From JBFGCT01 sp041581055 (GTDB taxonomy: Bacteria > Actinomycetota > Acidimicrobiia > Acidimicrobiales > Ilumatobacteraceae): DNA of 13,918 nucleotides. Position 1 is the first letter of the stretch. Every line of letters begins with the position of its first letter. The position numbers and the translations under genes were made by a program. Under the pieces are notes generated by a model. It saw only the letters and a list, made by a program, of their open reading frames with translations, had not been told where the DNA came from and did no database searches. The stretch lies in assembly GCA_041581055.1 (NCBI GenBank), contig JBFGCT010000108.1, positions 1 through 13,918 of the forward strand, given 5' to 3'. Positions 1-7,220 of this stretch are shown piece after piece.

Positions 1-868
1 GCCGTTGGCCCCCGGCGCCGACGCCGCCGGCCAACTCGAGGCGCTCGCCGGAGCGCTCGAAGCGATGGACCGAGCCGAGCTCGACGCACTGGCCGCTCGA
101 CTCGACGGGCTGGCACAGAGCCAGACCGCGGGGAACGCCGGGGTCGCGCAGGCGCTGCGGTCGGCGGCGGCCGAGCTGCGCGCCGGGAACGTCGCCGGCG
201 CGGAGGCGGCGCTCGCCGCGGCCGCCGGCGCGCAACGCTCGGCGCGCGCCGAGGTCGCCGATCGAGATGTCGCCGCATCGGCGGCCAACGCCGCGACGGC
301 CGCGGCGGGGAGGTTGCGCGGGCGGGCGGACTTGCCGGGCGATGGCCAGACATCGGGCGAAGGGCAAGGGCAAGGCGACGGGCAGGGCCAGGGCGACGGG
401 CAGGGCCAGGGCGACGGGCAGGGCCAAGGCGACGGGCAGGGCCAAGGCGACGGGCAGGGCCAAGGCGGTGGCCGCGGTGGCCGCGGGTCGCCGGGGAGCG
501 GGGCGTCGGGCCAGGTCGCTGGAGCATCGCCGACGGGCGGACAATCGGCCGGGCAGGGCGGCCAGGGAACGCCGGGGCCCGGTGGCGGCGTCGCGGGCAC
601 GACCGGCGTCTCGCGGGCCGAGGTCTTCGATCCGGTCGCCGGCGGGCGCGGCGCCGACGTGCAGGTCGACATCGGCGGGGGGGTCGGCCAGGGCGACGTC
701 GTCGGGCGCGGCGACAGCGCGACCACCGCGGGCGAGGCGTTCGTCCCGTTCCAGCAGGTGTTGCCCGGATATCTGGACGACGCGGCCGCGGCGCTCGACG
801 AGCTTGCGCTGCCGCCCGATCTGCGAAGCACCGTTCGCGACTATTTCGATCATCTCGCCCAGCGGTGA
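1..868 (+). CDS. Gly/Gln-rich protein upstream of MoxR, 3' end only (5' truncated by window edge)
   Basis: Only the C-terminal 288 residues are visible. The frame is open from base 2, so the true start lies upstream, and the TTG at 5 is not a credible start. The visible part begins with an Ala-rich, probably helical stretch (nt 2-330). Next comes a low-complexity linker with six (D/E)GQGQG units (nt 359-466) and more Gly/Ser/Gln-rich sequence to about nt 610. It ends in a compact segment (nt 620-865) that includes VFDPVAGG, a GDVVGRGD stretch, FVPFQQVLPGY and a final LRSTVRDYFDHL. That ending resembles the C-terminus of membrane-anchored proteins that often precede moxR in actinobacterial and chloroflexal VWA operons; this is from memory, not from a search. 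It sits 13 nt before the MoxR gene, so the two are probably co-transcribed. The likely role is an envelope partner of the MoxR/VWA system. Its molecular function is unknown. Confidence 0.7.
   Translation, partial: PLAPGADAAGQLEALAGALEAMDRAELDALAARLDGLAQSQTAGNAGVAQALRSAAAELRAGNVAGAEAALAAAAGAQRSARAEVADRDVAASAANAATAAAGRLRGRADLPGDGQTSGEGQGQGDGQGQGDGQGQGDGQGQGDGQGQGDGQGQGGGRGGRGSPGSGASGQVAGASPTGGQSAGQGGQGTPGPGGGVAGTTGVSRAEVFDPVAGGRGADVQVDIGGGVGQGDVVGRGDSATTAGEAFVPFQQVLPGYLDDAAAALDELALPPDLRSTVRDYFDHLAQR
359..466 (+). repeat. 18-bp tandem repeat (six units) coding for (D/E)GQGQG
   Basis: Six head-to-tail 18-bp units start at 359, 377, 395, 413, 431 and 449. Units 2 and 3 (GACGGGCAGGGCCAGGGC) are identical. 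Units 4 to 6 are identical to each other and differ from these by one base (CCAAGGC for CCAGGGC). Unit 1 is degenerate (GAAGGGCAAGGGCAAGGC). Every unit keeps frame, so gain or loss of units would only change linker length. The near-identity of the copies indicates recent expansion by slippage or unequal crossover. Confidence 0.92.
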
Positions 869-871
869 CCT

Positions 872-876
872 GGAGG
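872..876 (+). promoter_or_regulatory. Ribosome binding site fixing the MoxR start
   Basis: GGAGG lies 5 nt before the GTG at 882. This matters because the MoxR frame stays open for about 600 nt upstream through the preceding gene. The Shine-Dalgarno site, together with the start of family-like sequence just downstream, selects GTG 882 over the far-upstream starts. Confidence 0.75.
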
Positions 877-881
877 CCCAA

Positions 882-1952
882 GTGAGCGACACCGACCACC
901 ACACCGCTGGCGGCGACGGCGGCGCGCCGACGGCGCGGCCACTGCCGACGTTCGACGAGGCGGCGGCGCGGTACCAGGAGTTGACGTCGCGGATCGTCGA
1001 CCAGATTCGCCAGCGGATCGTCGGACAGGAGGCCGTGGTCCGCGACGTGATGGTCAGCATGGTGTGTGGTGGCCATGTCCTGCTCGAAGGCGTGCCGGGC
1101 CTCGGGAAGACCGAGCTGCTGAAGTCGCTGGCCGACTCGGTCGACGCGACGTTCGCCCGCATCCAGTTCACCCCCGACCTGATGCCCGCCGACGTTGTGG
1201 GCACCGAGGTGATCGGCACCGACGACCACGGCCACCGCGATTTCCAGTTCCGCGAGGGTCCGGTGTTCACCAACCTGTTGCTCGCCGACGAGATCAACCG
1301 GGCCACGCCGAAGACGCAGTCGGCGCTGCTCGAGGCGATGCAGGAGCGGCAGGTGACCGTCGGCGGGGAGACGCGGCCGCTGCCCGACCCGTTCATGGTG
1401 ATGGCCACCCAGAACCCGATCGAGCTCGAGGGCACGTATCCGCTTCCGGAGGCCCAGCTCGACCGCTTCTTCGTCAAGGTCGTCGTCCCCCAGCCGGGGC
1501 CCGACCTGCTCACCGAGATCCTCCAGCGCACGACGGGGAGGGTCCACGAGTCGGTCGGCGCCGTCTGCGGGCCGCGCGAGCTCCGGTGGCTCATCGCGAC
1601 AACCCGGCGGGTCGCGGTCGCCACCCATCTGCTGCAGTACGCCGCGCTGCTGGTCACGGCGACGCAGCCGGCCGCCGAACACGCGCCCGAGCTCGTCCGC
1701 CGCTATGTGCGCGCCGGCGCGTCGCCGCGCGGTGGCCAGGCGATGATCATGGCGGCGAAGGCGCGGGCCCTGTTCGACGGCCGGCCCCACGTCAGCGGCC
1801 AGGACCTCCTCGACTCGGCCGCGTCCACCTTGCGCCACCGGGTCTTGCTGGGCTACGAGGCGACCGCCGACGGCATCGACGCCGACGAGATCGTGCGCGA
1901 GGTCGTGGCGACCACGGCCGAACCGGGTCAGGCACGGCGCGGATTGCGCTGA
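882..1952 (+). CDS. MoxR-family AAA+ ATPase
   Basis: This is a 356-residue AAA+ ATPase of the MoxR family, close to the usual 310-350. The core is complete: Walker A GVPGLGKT (residues 70-77), Walker B LLLADEIN (132-139), the MoxR signature around ATPKTQSALLEAMQERQVT (141-159), sensor 1 ATQNP (175-179), LDRF (193-196), and the lid-domain sensor 2 motif GASPRGG (279-285). The first 25 residues are a polar, poorly conserved tail. No membrane segment is seen, so it is cytoplasmic. MoxR proteins are thought to act as ATP-driven chaperones that mature or remodel VWA-domain partners, often with metal cofactors. Here the obvious clients are the DUF58 protein and the large VWA protein directly downstream. 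The start is GTG 882 with a good Shine-Dalgarno site. The gap to the DUF58 gene is 10 nt. Family assignment is very secure; the client assignment is inference from gene order. Confidence 0.96.
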   Translation: MSDTDHHTAGGDGGAPTARPLPTFDEAAARYQELTSRIVDQIRQRIVGQEAVVRDVMVSMVCGGHVLLEGVPGLGKTELLKSLADSVDATFARIQFTPDLMPADVVGTEVIGTDDHGHRDFQFREGPVFTNLLLADEINRATPKTQSALLEAMQERQVTVGGETRPLPDPFMVMATQNPIELEGTYPLPEAQLDRFFVKVVVPQPGPDLLTEILQRTTGRVHESVGAVCGPRELRWLIATTRRVAVATHLLQYAALLVTATQPAAEHAPELVRRYVRAGASPRGGQAMIMAAKARALFDGRPHVSGQDLLDSAASTLRHRVLLGYEATADGIDADEIVREVVATTAEPGQARRGLR

Positions 1953-1962
1953 GCCCGGGAAC

Positions 1963-2817
1963 ATGATCTCCCTCGAGTCGCTCCGCCGCCTGGAGCAACT
2001 CCAGCTGTGCTCGAGCCGGCGGCTGGTCGGCGTCGTCGCCGGTGAGCACCGAGCGCCGCGCCACGGCGCGACCCTCGACTTCGCCGACTACCGGGAGTAC
2101 CAGCCGGGCGACGACGTCCGGCGCATCGACCCGCACCAGCTCGCCCGCCTCGACGTCCTGCGCATCAAGCTGTACGAGGCCGACGACGACCTGGTCGTGC
2201 GGGTGCTGCTCGACACGTCGGCGTCGATGGCGATGCACGGCAAACGCACCGCGGCGATGAGCGTGGTGGCGGCGCTTGGCGCCGTCGCCCTCACCGGTGG
2301 CGACTCGTTGTCGCTCGTCGCGTTCCCCGCCGCGCCCGCGGCGCGTCGGTTCGTCGGCCGAGCCGGCCTGCCGCAACTCGTCGCGACGCTCACCCGCCTC
2401 GAATGGGGCGGGACCACGCCGTTCGCCCCTGCGGCGCGCGCGCTGCTGCACCGGCCGGGCGTCCCCGGCATGACCGTCGTCGTGTCGGATCTGCTCACCC
2501 CGGACTGGCGGGAGGTGATCTCCCGCCTCCCATCTCGCGGCGCCGACCTCCTCGTCGTCCACATCGGCGCCCGCGAGGAGGCCGACCCTCCGATGTTCGG
2601 CGATCTCGAACTCGAGGACAGCGAGTCGTCCGACCAGGTGCCGGTCAGCCTGACCACCGCCGGGCTCGATCGCTATCGGCAGCGGCGCGCGCAATGGGTC
2701 GACGACGTCCGCCGGCGATGCCACGACATCGGCGGCCGCTACCTCCCGCTCGACGCGGACGCCGACGTCGAGCGGGAGCTGCTCCGATCGTGGCGGACGA
2801 GCGGGGTGGTGCGGTGA
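1963..2817 (+). CDS. DUF58 domain protein (VWA-like), soluble short form
   Basis: This 284-residue DUF58 protein carries the signature GEHRAPRHG (28-36), then DFADYREYQPGDDVRRID (39-56), and a MIDAS-like DTSAS (84-88) that starts a VWA-like fold. A second acidic strand end is in VVVSDLLTPDW. Larger DUF58 proteins carry two N-terminal membrane helices. This one begins straight into the conserved region, so it is probably cytoplasmic or membrane-associated through partners. DUF58 genes are classic neighbours of moxR, and the protein is usually regarded as a partner or adaptor of the ATPase; its biochemical activity is not established. The ATG at 1963 has only a weak GGGA upstream. It follows the MoxR stop by 10 nt, so translation may be coupled. 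Its stop overlaps the GTG of the next gene (GTGA). Confidence 0.93.
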   Translation: MISLESLRRLEQLQLCSSRRLVGVVAGEHRAPRHGATLDFADYREYQPGDDVRRIDPHQLARLDVLRIKLYEADDDLVVRVLLDTSASMAMHGKRTAAMSVVAALGAVALTGGDSLSLVAFPAAPAARRFVGRAGLPQLVATLTRLEWGGTTPFAPAARALLHRPGVPGMTVVVSDLLTPDWREVISRLPSRGADLLVVHIGAREEADPPMFGDLELEDSESSDQVPVSLTTAGLDRYRQRRAQWVDDVRRRCHDIGGRYLPLDADADVERELLRSWRTSGVVR

Positions 2818-5800
2818 CGTTGCTCGCGCCGCTCGGTCTGCTCGCCGGACTGCTGGCGCTCCCCGTGCTCGCCGTGCACATCCTGCGCCCGCAACGCGAG
2901 CGCCAGCTCGTGTCGTCGACGTTCCTGTGGCGCCCGCTGGAGGATCCGGTCGCGCCGAGCCGGCCGTGGCAGCGCCTGCGGTGGAGCCTTCCGCTCCTGC
3001 TCCAGCTCCTCATCGTCGCGCTGCTCGCGCTGGCGTTGGCCGAACCGGCGCGCACCGGCGCCACCACGCTCAGCGCGCACACCGTGTTCGTCGTCGACGC
3101 GTCCGGCTCGATGCTCGCCACCGACGGTGAGCCCGACCGTCTGGAGGGCGCCAAGGACCGGGTGGCGGCGATGCTCGATCGGCTGCCGAGCGGCGGCTCG
3201 GCGAGCTTGGTGGTCGCCTCCGGCGACCCCGAGCTCCTCGTCGTCGACAGCAGCGACGCCGAAGCGCTCCGGCGCGAGCTCGACCGGATCCGGCCGACTT
3301 CCGGCACGGCCGACTTCGATCGGGCGTTCACCCTCGCGGAGTCGGCGATCTCGCCGACGCGGCCGACCGGCTGGGTGCTCGTCTCCGACGGCGGAGTCTC
3401 GGCGGACGAGCAGCGTCTCGCCCCTCCGGGCACGCGCTACGAGGCGATCGGGAGCGGGGACGTCAACCGGGCGATCACCGCGCTCTCGGTGACCGTCGCC
3501 GACGGCGGGCTGCGGGCGTTGGTCACGATCGCCAACACCGGCGGGCCGGCGGCCACGCAGGGGCTGCGCGTCGACGTCGACGGCGTGACCGTCGCCCGGG
3601 AGACCGTCGCGCTGCCGGCCGGCGAGTCGGTCGAGCTCAACGTCCCGATCCCACCGGGCTCCCGGGTCGAGGCGTTCCTCGACGGTGGCGACCTCCTGCC
3701 CAACGACAACCAGCGCGCCACGCTCGTGCCGCTGGCGCGCGACGTCAAGGTGCACGTCCTGTCCGCCGACCCGGATGGCCCGTTCTTCATCGAGGAGGTG
3801 CTCGACGCGATGGGCGCCGAGCTCGTCGGCCGCGCCGACGGCGCCGACTTGGTCGTCTACGACCGCGTCGACGCCCCGGCCACGTCGACGCTGCCGTTCA
3901 TCTCGATCGCCAGCCCGTCACCGCCGGCCGGGGTACGCGTGGTCGGCGAGGTCGACCGGCCGATTCCGACGTTCGTCGCCGACGACGTGCTGCTGCGCGA
4001 CGTCGATGTGACCGGCACGGCGATCGCCACCGCCCAGCGCCTCACCGTCGAGGCGGGCACCGTGCTGATCGGGTCGGCGGAGGGCGAACCGCTCCTCGTC
4101 GAGGGACGGAGCGGGGACGCGCGGTGGTTCCATCTCGCCTTCGACCTCGAAGCGTCGAACCTGCCCGTCGAAGTCGCCTACCCGATCCTGTTCTCGCGCA
4201 TGGTGAGCGATCTGACGATCACCGACGACGTGCCGGCGTCGGCCGACGTCGGGACGCGGCTTCCGAGCCTTCCGTTCGACGCGGTGGTCACCAGCCCGCG
4301 CGGCGTCGCCACGACCGTGCGGGCCGGCGGTCTCCTGCCGGTGTTGACCGGCAGCGGGTTCTGGACCGTCGAGGACGCCGACGGCGCCGTGCGGCCGGTG
4401 GCGGTCGTGTTCCCGTCCGCCGAGTCGCGGCTGACCGTCCCCTCGACGCTGCCCGGCCTCACCCCGGCGCCGGCCGACTCGGTCGGCGGCGGCCCGGCGA
4501 CGACCACGTCGAGTCTGATGCCGCTCGTGCTGGCCATCGCCCTCGCGCTGCTCGTCCTCGAGTTGCTCGTCGGGCTCAGGCGCGTCGGCGTCCCCCGGGT
4601 GCAATGGCGTCTCGGGTTGGCGACGCGCGCCCTGATCGCGATCTGCCTGGTCGGCGCGCTGCTCGGCGTGCAGTGGACGCGCTCGGACGGCGCCGTCCGG
4701 GCCGTGCTCGTCGTCGACGTGTCCGACTCGCTCGGCGACGACGGCGGGCGGCGGGTCGACGCCGTCCGCGCCGCGGTGCTGAACGCGGGGAACGCCGACC
4801 ACATCGCCATCGTCGAGGTCGGTCGGACCGTGCGCGTGGCCAAGCCGTTCGCCGGCGCGGACGCCGCCGGCGTCGACCCGCCGGCCGGTGACGGCACCGA
4901 CCTGGCCCGCGGCATCCGCCTCGCCAGCTCGCTGCTCGACGGGTCGACGCGCGAGCGCATCGTCGTGATCTCCGACGGCGCGAACACCGACGGAGATCTC
5001 GACGCCGAAGTGGCCCGGCTGGCCGAGAACGACCTCCGTCTCGACGCGATGACGATCGACCCTGGGCGAGCGGCCGACGTGGCGGTCGACGCCGTGGTCG
5101 GCCCGACCAACGTGTCGGTCGACGAGCGGTTCACGCTCACCGCGATCCTGCACGCCGACCAGGCCGCGTCCGTCACCGTCGACCTCCTCCGCGACGACGA
5201 GCCCAAGGCCACCAAGGAAGTCGACCTCGTCGCCGGCCGCAACGAGGTCGAGTTCGAGGTCACCGCCGCCGGGGCCGGCGCGGACCGATACGCCGTCCGC
5301 GTTCGCGATCTCAGCGACGCCGTTCCGCAGAACGACGCGGCGTTCGTCGCCGTCGCCGTCGGCGGACCGCCGAGCGTGCTGGTCATCGACGGGCAGCCCG
5401 GCGCGGGCGAGCTCATCGAAACGGCGCTGACCGCCCGCTCGATCGACACCGAGCGGCGCGCCGTCGGCGAGTTCCCACCGGTCGACGAGCTGACCACGTT
5501 CTCGTCGGTCGTGCTCGTCGACGTCGACGTGCGCGATCTCAGCCCGACCAGCCTCGATGCGCTCGACGCCCACGTCAGGGACCAGGGCAACGGCCTCGTC
5601 GCCGTCGGCGGGACGAGCTCGTTCGCCCTCGGCGGGTACGCCGACAGCGACCTCGAGGCGCTGCTGCCGGTCGAGAGCCGGGCCGACGACCCGACCCGCA
5701 AGGCGACCGTGGCGGAGGTGCTGCTGATCGACGCGAGCGAGTCGATGGGCGCATGCCACTGCTCGCCGGTCGAGGGCGACGACCCGTTCGCCGGTGGCGC

Positions 5801-7220
5801 CGAAGAAGGCGGCGTGAACAAGACCGACATCTCGCGCGCCGCGGCGGAGCGGGCGATCGCCGCGCTCGCCGACGACGACGAGGTCGGCGTGCTGGCGTTC
5901 AGCGGGCGCCCCGAGTGGATCATCCCGCTACAAGCGGTCGGTGACGCCGGGGACACGACGGCCCAGCTGGCGAGCCTCACCCCGTCCGGCGAGACGCGCA
6001 TCGGACCGGCGCTGGCGGACGCCGCCACCGCCCTGCGCGGGAGCGCCAAAGAGCTCAAGCACATCATCCTGTTCACCGACGGCTTCACGCCCGAGCTGTT
6101 CAACGAGGGCTTTGCCTTCCCCGGGGGCACGACATCGTTCTCCAACCTGGAGGCCGACGCCGGGCGGCTCGCCGACGAGGGCATCACCGTCTCGGTCGTC
6201 GCCACCGGCGAGGGGGCGGCCCCGCTGCTCGAGGGGGTCGCCACCGCCGGCAACGGCCGGTTCTACCCCGGACGCGACCTCGAGGAGATCCCGGAGATCT
6301 TCGTCGAGGAGGCCCGTATCGCCTCGCGCAGCTTCATCAACGAGGGCGAGTACCCGCCGCTGGTGACGTCGACCGCGGCACCGGTCCGGGGGCTCGCGGC
6401 CGCCCCGCCGCTGGCGGGCTACCTCGCCGCCACGCCTAAGGACACCGCCGACGTCATGCTGCAGGTCGGCGAGTTCGCCGACCCCCTCCTCTCCTCGTGG
6501 CGGGTCGGGCTCGGGAAGGTCTCGGCGTGGACGTCCGACGGCGGCGACCGGTGGGCGGCGCAGTGGGCGGCATGGGACCGATGGGCCGACTTCTGGTCGA
6601 CGCTCGTCCGCGACACCTTCCCGCTCGAGGGCGCGTCGGGCTACGACCTGCGCGCCGAGCTCCGCGGCGCCTCGTTGTTCATCGAGCTCGAGGGCGAGGC
6701 GGCGTGGCCCGCCGGGTCGGCCCCGGTCGCCCAGGTCACGGGGCCCGACGGCGCGGCGACCGAGGTCGAGCTCGAACGGGTCACCGAGACGACGTTCGGC
6801 GCGTCGCTGCCGGCCGAAGCGACCGGCAGCTACGTCATCGGCGTGGCGGCGCAGGGTGACGCGTCGTCGACCCGTCTCGCTTCGGCGATCGCGACGCGCT
6901 CGTACGCGCTGGAGTATCGCCCGTCGACCGGTCCGCCGAACGACCTGGCGGCGATGTCGGAGTCGACGGGAGGGCGCGGCGAGATCGACTCCGGATGGAT
7001 CTTCGACCCCGAGGGCCTGCCATCGGGTTCCACCGCGCGCGGCCTGCGCTGGATCCTGGTGCTCATCGCGGCGGGACTGTGGCCGCTGGACGTCGCGCTG
7101 CGGCGGGTTCGGCTGCGGACGCTGGCGGCCGACGTGCGCGCATCGCGACAGCACCGCCGAGGAGCATCGCCACCGCGCCCGCCCACACCCACGGCATCAG
7201 CGGCCGGCGCCGGACGGTGA
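2814..7220 (+). CDS. Giant membrane protein with three VWA domains (BatA-like half fused to a second VWA/amidotransferase-like half)
   Basis: A single 1468-residue frame. Half one (1-590): two N-terminal helices (about 3-24, 58-77) with the BatA-like motif ILRPQRERQLVSSTFLWRP between them, VWA1 with MIDAS DASGS (95-99), a beta-rich region and a helix (569-586). Half two: helix 604-622, VWA2 with DVSDS (635-639) and DGTD (693-696), an amidotransferase-like domain (about 850-955, GGTSSFALGGY), VWA3 with DASES (973-977), SGETRIG (1058-1064) and TDG (1088-1090), then a beta region and a last helix (1412-1429). Arg-rich stretches at 25-30, 588-606 and 1430-1450 should be cytoplasmic, which puts both large segments and all three VWA domains outside the membrane. 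The two halves resemble separate neighbouring genes elsewhere, so this looks like a fusion. GTG 2814 overlaps the DUF58 stop; GTG 2790 is an alternative start. The last 28 or so residues look like readthrough into ccmF antisense. Role inferred: MoxR client in the envelope; ligand unknown. Confidence 0.92.
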   Translation: MTLLAPLGLLAGLLALPVLAVHILRPQRERQLVSSTFLWRPLEDPVAPSRPWQRLRWSLPLLLQLLIVALLALALAEPARTGATTLSAHTVFVVDASGSMLATDGEPDRLEGAKDRVAAMLDRLPSGGSASLVVASGDPELLVVDSSDAEALRRELDRIRPTSGTADFDRAFTLAESAISPTRPTGWVLVSDGGVSADEQRLAPPGTRYEAIGSGDVNRAITALSVTVADGGLRALVTIANTGGPAATQGLRVDVDGVTVARETVALPAGESVELNVPIPPGSRVEAFLDGGDLLPNDNQRATLVPLARDVKVHVLSADPDGPFFIEEVLDAMGAELVGRADGADLVVYDRVDAPATSTLPFISIASPSPPAGVRVVGEVDRPIPTFVADDVLLRDVDVTGTAIATAQRLTVEAGTVLIGSAEGEPLLVEGRSGDARWFHLAFDLEASNLPVEVAYPILFSRMVSDLTITDDVPASADVGTRLPSLPFDAVVTSPRGVATTVRAGGLLPVLTGSGFWTVEDADGAVRPVAVVFPSAESRLTVPSTLPGLTPAPADSVGGGPATTTSSLMPLVLAIALALLVLELLVGLRRVGVPRVQWRLGLATRALIAICLVGALLGVQWTRSDGAVRAVLVVDVSDSLGDDGGRRVDAVRAAVLNAGNADHIAIVEVGRTVRVAKPFAGADAAGVDPPAGDGTDLARGIRLASSLLDGSTRERIVVISDGANTDGDLDAEVARLAENDLRLDAMTIDPGRAADVAVDAVVGPTNVSVDERFTLTAILHADQAASVTVDLLRDDEPKATKEVDLVAGRNEVEFEVTAAGAGADRYAVRVRDLSDAVPQNDAAFVAVAVGGPPSVLVIDGQPGAGELIETALTARSIDTERRAVGEFPPVDELTTFSSVVLVDVDVRDLSPTSLDALDAHVRDQGNGLVAVGGTSSFALGGYADSDLEALLPVESRADDPTRKATVAEVLLIDASESMGACHCSPVEGDDPFAGGAEEGGVNKTDISRAAAERAIAALADDDEVGVLAFSGRPEWIIPLQAVGDAGDTTAQLASLTPSGETRIGPALADAATALRGSAKELKHIILFTDGFTPELFNEGFAFPGGTTSFSNLEADAGRLADEGITVSVVATGEGAAPLLEGVATAGNGRFYPGRDLEEIPEIFVEEARIASRSFINEGEYPPLVTSTAAPVRGLAAAPPLAGYLAATPKDTADVMLQVGEFADPLLSSWRVGLGKVSAWTSDGGDRWAAQWAAWDRWADFWSTLVRDTFPLEGASGYDLRAELRGASLFIELEGEAAWPAGSAPVAQVTGPDGAATEVELERVTETTFGASLPAEATGSYVIGVAAQGDASSTRLASAIATRSYALEYRPSTGPPNDLAAMSESTGGRGEIDSGWIFDPEGLPSGSTARGLRWILVLIAAGLWPLDVALRRVRLRTLAADVRASRQHRRGASPPRPPTPTASAAGAGR
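7063..7220. other. 158-bp tail-to-tail coding overlap between the VWA gene and ccmF
   Basis: The + strand gene stops at 7218-7220 and the - strand gene stops at 7063-7065, so both frames code through 158 bp. The last recognisable helix of the VWA protein is coded by 7047-7101, and the last helix of CcmF by about 7141-7200. Each protein therefore ends its conserved part and then runs into a Pro/Ala/Arg-rich tail that is antisense to the partner's conserved end. No space is left for a terminator between the genes. Confidence 0.9.

Noticed and set aside
359..466. Tandem repeat considered as a CRISPR array
   Set aside because: Units are directly adjacent with no spacers, stay in frame and lie inside a coding region.
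267..881. Long upstream extension of the MoxR frame with Lys/Arg/Ala/Thr-rich repeats (KATGRA-like), resembling a histone-like tail
   Set aside because: It is the +1 shadow of the 18-bp repeat and Gly/Gln-rich gene in the overlapping frame. GTG 882 has a good Shine-Dalgarno site and family-like sequence begins only after it.
2403..2813. N-terminal extension of the VWA frame through the DUF58 gene
   Set aside because: The extension is Arg/Pro/Ala-rich shadow sequence. The family-like hydrophobic N-terminus begins right after GTG 2814, which overlaps the DUF58 stop in the usual operon fashion.
3918..6253. Two long - strand open frames (613 and 691 codons) under the VWA gene
   Set aside because: They are composition-driven shadows (long Ser/Thr/Arg or Asp/Arg/Gly runs). 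The + strand frame carries the three VWA domains and membrane segments.
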